In this document: positions 61,425-64,000 of the stretch, piece after piece
Layout: each line of letters starts with the position of its first letter
Position numbering within the stretch: the first letter of the stretch is position 1
Assembly: GCA_965231765.1 (NCBI GenBank)
Contig: OZ246887.1
Coordinates: forward strand, 4,712,001-4,776,000
DNA: 64,000 bases
Direction: 5' to 3'
DNA from: JAAXHF01 sp963665955
GTDB lineage: Bacteria; Desulfobacterota; Binatia; Bin18
Notes under the pieces: model-generated
What the model was told of the DNA's origin: nothing
The model's database searches: none
What the model saw: the letters and a program-made list of their open reading frames with translations, nothing else
Made by a program: the position numbers and the translations under genes

Positions 61425-61871
61425 ATGCTGGAGAGAAAGAGCTATGCTGTTCGGTCTGTTGCCCAAGCCGGTTTTACCTTAGTCGAGCTTCTAGTCGTTA
61501 TGGTCATTCTCGGACTCCTGGTCGCCCTGGTCGCCCCCAACTATATGGGCCGGGTCGATAAATCAAAGCGAGAAGCGGCCCGGGCTCAGATTGAGAACTT
61601 TGGCGCCGCGCTGGATATGTTTCGTCTCGATGTTGGCCGCTATCCGAATTCTCAGGAAGGCTTGAATGCCCTGCGTCAGCGACCGTCCGGGACAGACCGT
61701 TGGGACGGGCCATATCTGAAGAAAGATACGCCGCGTGATCCGTGGGGAAATTGGTATACGTACCGCAGTCCTGGCGACCGAGAGGCGTACGAACTCATCT
61801 CGTTTGGCCCGGATGGGATGGCTGGGGGCAGTGGTGACAATGCGGATATTAATAGCTGGGAAAACAGTTAA
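61425..61871 (+). CDS. gspG: Type II secretion major pseudopilin GspG
   Basis: It is the main subunit of the secretion pseudopilus. The prepilin peptidase site is AQAG-FTLVELLVVMVILGLL, with Glu at +5 of the mature protein. The C-terminal domain has the calcium-loop features (DGPYLKKDTPRDPWGNWYTY; FGPDGMAGGSGDNADI). AGAAGGAG precedes the ATG at 61425, which lies 16 bases after gspF; an upstream ATG at 61392 would overlap gspF. Confidence 0.95.
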   Translation: MLERKSYAVRSVAQAGFTLVELLVVMVILGLLVALVAPNYMGRVDKSKREAARAQIENFGAALDMFRLDVGRYPNSQEGLNALRQRPSGTDRWDGPYLKKDTPRDPWGNWYTYRSPGDREAYELISFGPDGMAGGSGDNADINSWENS

Positions 61872-61959
61872 TGCTGCTACCTGCCCGGCCTGACCTGCTG
61901 TGTCCGCTCGTCTATCGTCGGGGTGGGAATAGTGCCGGCGGTTTTGGCCCCGACAAGCG

Positions 61960-63456
61960 ATGGGCCAAGCAAAGCGGTGCAATCAGGATGTGGGTGTAGG
62001 GGGCTGGGTGGATTTCACTGCGTCATTTCAGCGGCTTGCCAAGGTTGATTATCTGCATGGCCTAGGGGTCGCCCTGAGCGCACGGGAGATGAGCTTGGTC
62101 CATATGACCAAGCATTTCTTTCACGTCACCTTGCGCCATGCGCGGACGGTCCCGCTGCCCGCGTCCGGCCCGGAACGTTTCGACGCCTGTGGAGAGGCGC
62201 TGCGGCAATTTCTCAGTGATACCGAGGCCAGTCCCGACCAAGTCGTCGTCTGCTTGCCCAGACAAGCGGCCAGCGTCAGTCGTCTGATGGTTCCCGAGAC
62301 AGCTCGTAGATCGCTTGATCAAGTGATTGGCTATGAAGTTGAGCGACTCCTGCCCTTTCCAAAAGAGGAGATTTATTACGACTATCTCACCTATCCAGTT
62401 GGGCAAAATGGGCAAAATGAGCAAAATGGAGGAGACGAGGGACGTCTGGGGGTTGCGTTATTCTGTCTGCCACGGGGTGAAGTTGAAGCCTATCTCGCGA
62501 TCCTGACTGACCTCCAGCTCCAGCCCCAGATGGTGACGCTAAGTAGCTCGGCTCAAGTCAGTGCGTTGCTGTCGTGTGTGCCGAGCATGGATAATCCGTG
62601 TGTCTTGATCGGTCCGGAAGACGAAAAATTTGAACTGAGTTTTATCGAGAAACGGCAACTGGTAGCAAGCCATCTGTTTTCTTGTGGCCAAGTCCAGGAG
62701 TCTGAGATTTTCACTGACCTGCTGGCCCAGGGGATTACGCGCAACTTGCCGGGCGCCGTGCCCGATGAGACCCGCGTGTTTGCCTGGGGAACGAACGGTT
62801 CGCTGCCGTATACGATTGCGGCTGAGCATGACTTGGGCGCTCTTGCCACCACCCGTTTTGCGACAACGCCAGAGGCCAACTTTTCCCCTGCGGCGCTGCC
62901 CGCTCTTGGCGCAGCCCTTCAGGCAGTCGGGGAGGTCACAACTGGTATTAATGTGCTGCCGGTTGAGAGACGCGCCCAACGAGAAAAACGTCTGTCGGCT
63001 TTGACGCTTGCCCTGGCTGGCCTGGTCTGTATTCTCGGCATTGCCTGGGCAACAGGAGTGATTGTGCAGGATCGCCGGGCGCTGCACACACTCAGGCAAC
63101 AAATTGATAGCCTGACCCCTGAAGTCGACCAAGTCTTAGCCCAGCAATCCGAGGCTGATCATCTCGCAGCCCGTATCACGGTTTTGAAGACGGAGACGGA
63201 CAAACACGTCTTGCCTCTCCTCAGCCGTCTGTCCGATACCATTCCGACTGATATGTATCTCAACACTTTACGCTATAAAGACGGTGGGATTGAGTTGAGT
63301 GGCGTGGCAACATCCAAGTCAGCCTCTGAGCTGATTGCGACACTCAATGCGTTCCCGTGTCTGAAGAACGTTGCTCCCAAAGCCCCCTTTACCACGACTG
63401 CTCAGGGAGAGACCTTCACGCTGGGCGCTCAGGTGGAACACCCATGCGCCGAGTAA
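61960..63456 (+). CDS. gspL: Type II secretion GspL-like protein (PilM/PilN-type architecture)
   Basis: The first ~320 residues are an actin-like cytoplasmic domain as in PilM/GspL (LGVALSAREMSLVHM; VVVCLPRQAASVSRLMVPET; GYEVERLLPFPKEEIYYDYL). A membrane helix at ~348-368 (LTLALAGLVCILGIAWATGV) is followed by a coiled coil and a PilN-like periplasmic domain (LSDTIPTDMYLNTLRYKDGG, IELSGVATSKSASELI). GspL links the secretion ATPase to GspM. The linker holds a QNGQNEQNGG repeat. The ATG at 61960 is used; no strong ribosome site is seen, and a GTG near 61990 is possible. Confidence 0.85.
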   Translation: MGQAKRCNQDVGVGGWVDFTASFQRLAKVDYLHGLGVALSAREMSLVHMTKHFFHVTLRHARTVPLPASGPERFDACGEALRQFLSDTEASPDQVVVCLPRQAASVSRLMVPETARRSLDQVIGYEVERLLPFPKEEIYYDYLTYPVGQNGQNEQNGGDEGRLGVALFCLPRGEVEAYLAILTDLQLQPQMVTLSSSAQVSALLSCVPSMDNPCVLIGPEDEKFELSFIEKRQLVASHLFSCGQVQESEIFTDLLAQGITRNLPGAVPDETRVFAWGTNGSLPYTIAAEHDLGALATTRFATTPEANFSPAALPALGAALQAVGEVTTGINVLPVERRAQREKRLSALTLALAGLVCILGIAWATGVIVQDRRALHTLRQQIDSLTPEVDQVLAQQSEADHLAARITVLKTETDKHVLPLLSRLSDTIPTDMYLNTLRYKDGGIELSGVATSKSASELIATLNAFPCLKNVAPKAPFTTTAQGETFTLGAQVEHPCAE

Positions 63457-64000
63457 TCCAGCTGTGGCAGCGCTTATCGCCCCGCGAGCGTCTCCTGGCT
63501 GGTGCGGCAGGCGCGTTTGTGCTCCTGGTCGCACTGCGTTTCGGCATTGTTGAACCCTTCCTCGATTATAGAGATGGACTGACCCAAAGAATACAGCGCG
63601 AGGCACAGCGGGTCCAACACATGCACGAGCGCCGAGAGAGTGGCCCCCAGGTTGCGAGCCGCGTGCAGCAATTACGAGACAGCTTCAGCACCTTGGAAGG
63701 CCGATTCGTACCCGGCGATACGCCTGCCCTGGCTGCGGCGCGTCTGCAAGAACGACTCCAAAGTCTTGCCGGGCAGAGCGGCCTCAAGCTGGTGAGCATG
63801 CAAGTCATGAAAGAGGAGTCAGTCGGAGAATTTCAGAAGGCCCTTGTGCAAGTCACGTTGAGTGGAGAGCTGTCGGCGGTTGCCAGTTTCTTGGCTGAGG
63901 TCGAATATAGCGATTGGTTGTTGTCCGTATCAACCCTTGAGATACGCAGTCCGCGTGGGGGCCGAAGACGACTGGCGCGCAGAAGGCGGGCACAGAAAAG
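63444..64000 (+). CDS. gspM: Type II secretion GspM-like protein, C-terminus outside the window
   Basis: The ATG at 63444 overlaps the gspL end by 13 bases and the frame stays open to the right edge. The N-terminus RRVIQLWQRLSPRERLLAGA followed by a membrane helix (AGAFVLLVALRFGIVEPFL) is typical of GspM, as is the coiled coil (QRIQREAQRVQHMHERRESG). The last visible part (GLKLVSMQVMKEESVGEFQK, then a ferredoxin-like sheet) is the periplasmic domain that pairs with GspL. Confidence 0.85.
   Translation, partial: MRRVIQLWQRLSPRERLLAGAAGAFVLLVALRFGIVEPFLDYRDGLTQRIQREAQRVQHMHERRESGPQVASRVQQLRDSFSTLEGRFVPGDTPALAAARLQERLQSLAGQSGLKLVSMQVMKEESVGEFQKALVQVTLSGELSAVASFLAEVEYSDWLLSVSTLEIRSPRGGRRRLARRRRAQK

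Overview
The window comes from a Gram-negative bacterium: it carries lpxA (lipid A), a TonB-dependent outer-membrane receptor, a type II secretion operon and lipoproteins with lipoboxes. The base composition looks moderately GC-rich. Housekeeping proteins such as LigA, PolA and PurL are bacterial but point to no familiar genus. An uncultivated deltaproteobacterium-like or Tectomicrobia/Desulfobacterota-like lineage is my guess; the sequence alone does not settle it.

Layout. 1-5.8 kb: a Ycf48-like beta-propeller lipoprotein running off the left edge, a monomeric NADP-isocitrate dehydrogenase, an SMP-30 lactonase and a Sua5-type tRNA t6A enzyme. 5.9-10.2 kb: a complete arginine-to-putrescine route, with speA divergent from the overlapping pair aguB-aguA. 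10.2-17.8 kb: an HtrA protease, ligA, tRNA-Gly(GCC), polA, an enoyl-CoA hydratase-like gene and a BolA protein. 17.8-20.1 kb: a minus-strand operon of lytic transglycosylase, pgsA and UDP-glucuronate 4-epimerase. 20.3-28.1 kb: nadB convergent with the purine operon purB-purS-purQ-purL-purF. 28-38.1 kb: a looser region with a RES-toxin relic, a 15-TPR secreted protein, a TonB receptor, mgtE, an antitoxin joined to the leader of a solute-binding protein gene, and a BASS transporter at 38-39 kb.

39-58.4 kb is an accessory and defence island. It holds an intact type I restriction-modification locus (hsdR-hsdM-...-hsdS) split by a HigBA module on the other strand. Directly behind hsdS lie a nucleoside-deoxyribosyltransferase-like gene, a small proline-rich gene and a two-TM SLATT-like gene; this is my main candidate for an uncharacterised defence module. 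Around them are at least four complete toxin-antitoxin pairs (two HigBA, a PIN/RHH and a VapC/Phd), orphan antitoxins, truncated toxins, a collapsed metal-efflux (Czc-like) locus beside a ZIP transporter, and a cluster of nucleotide-sensing stress proteins (USP, two small CBS proteins, a broken ion channel). A GCS2-type ligase fused to CBS domains overlaps an aspartoacylase-like metallopeptidase.

58.7-64 kb returns to core genes: tRNA-Cys, lpxA, tRNA-Gly(CCC), a free-standing 5S rRNA with its own promoter, and the type II secretion genes gspF-gspG-gspL-gspM, the last running off the right edge. No CRISPR array, integrase gene or intact transposase was seen.
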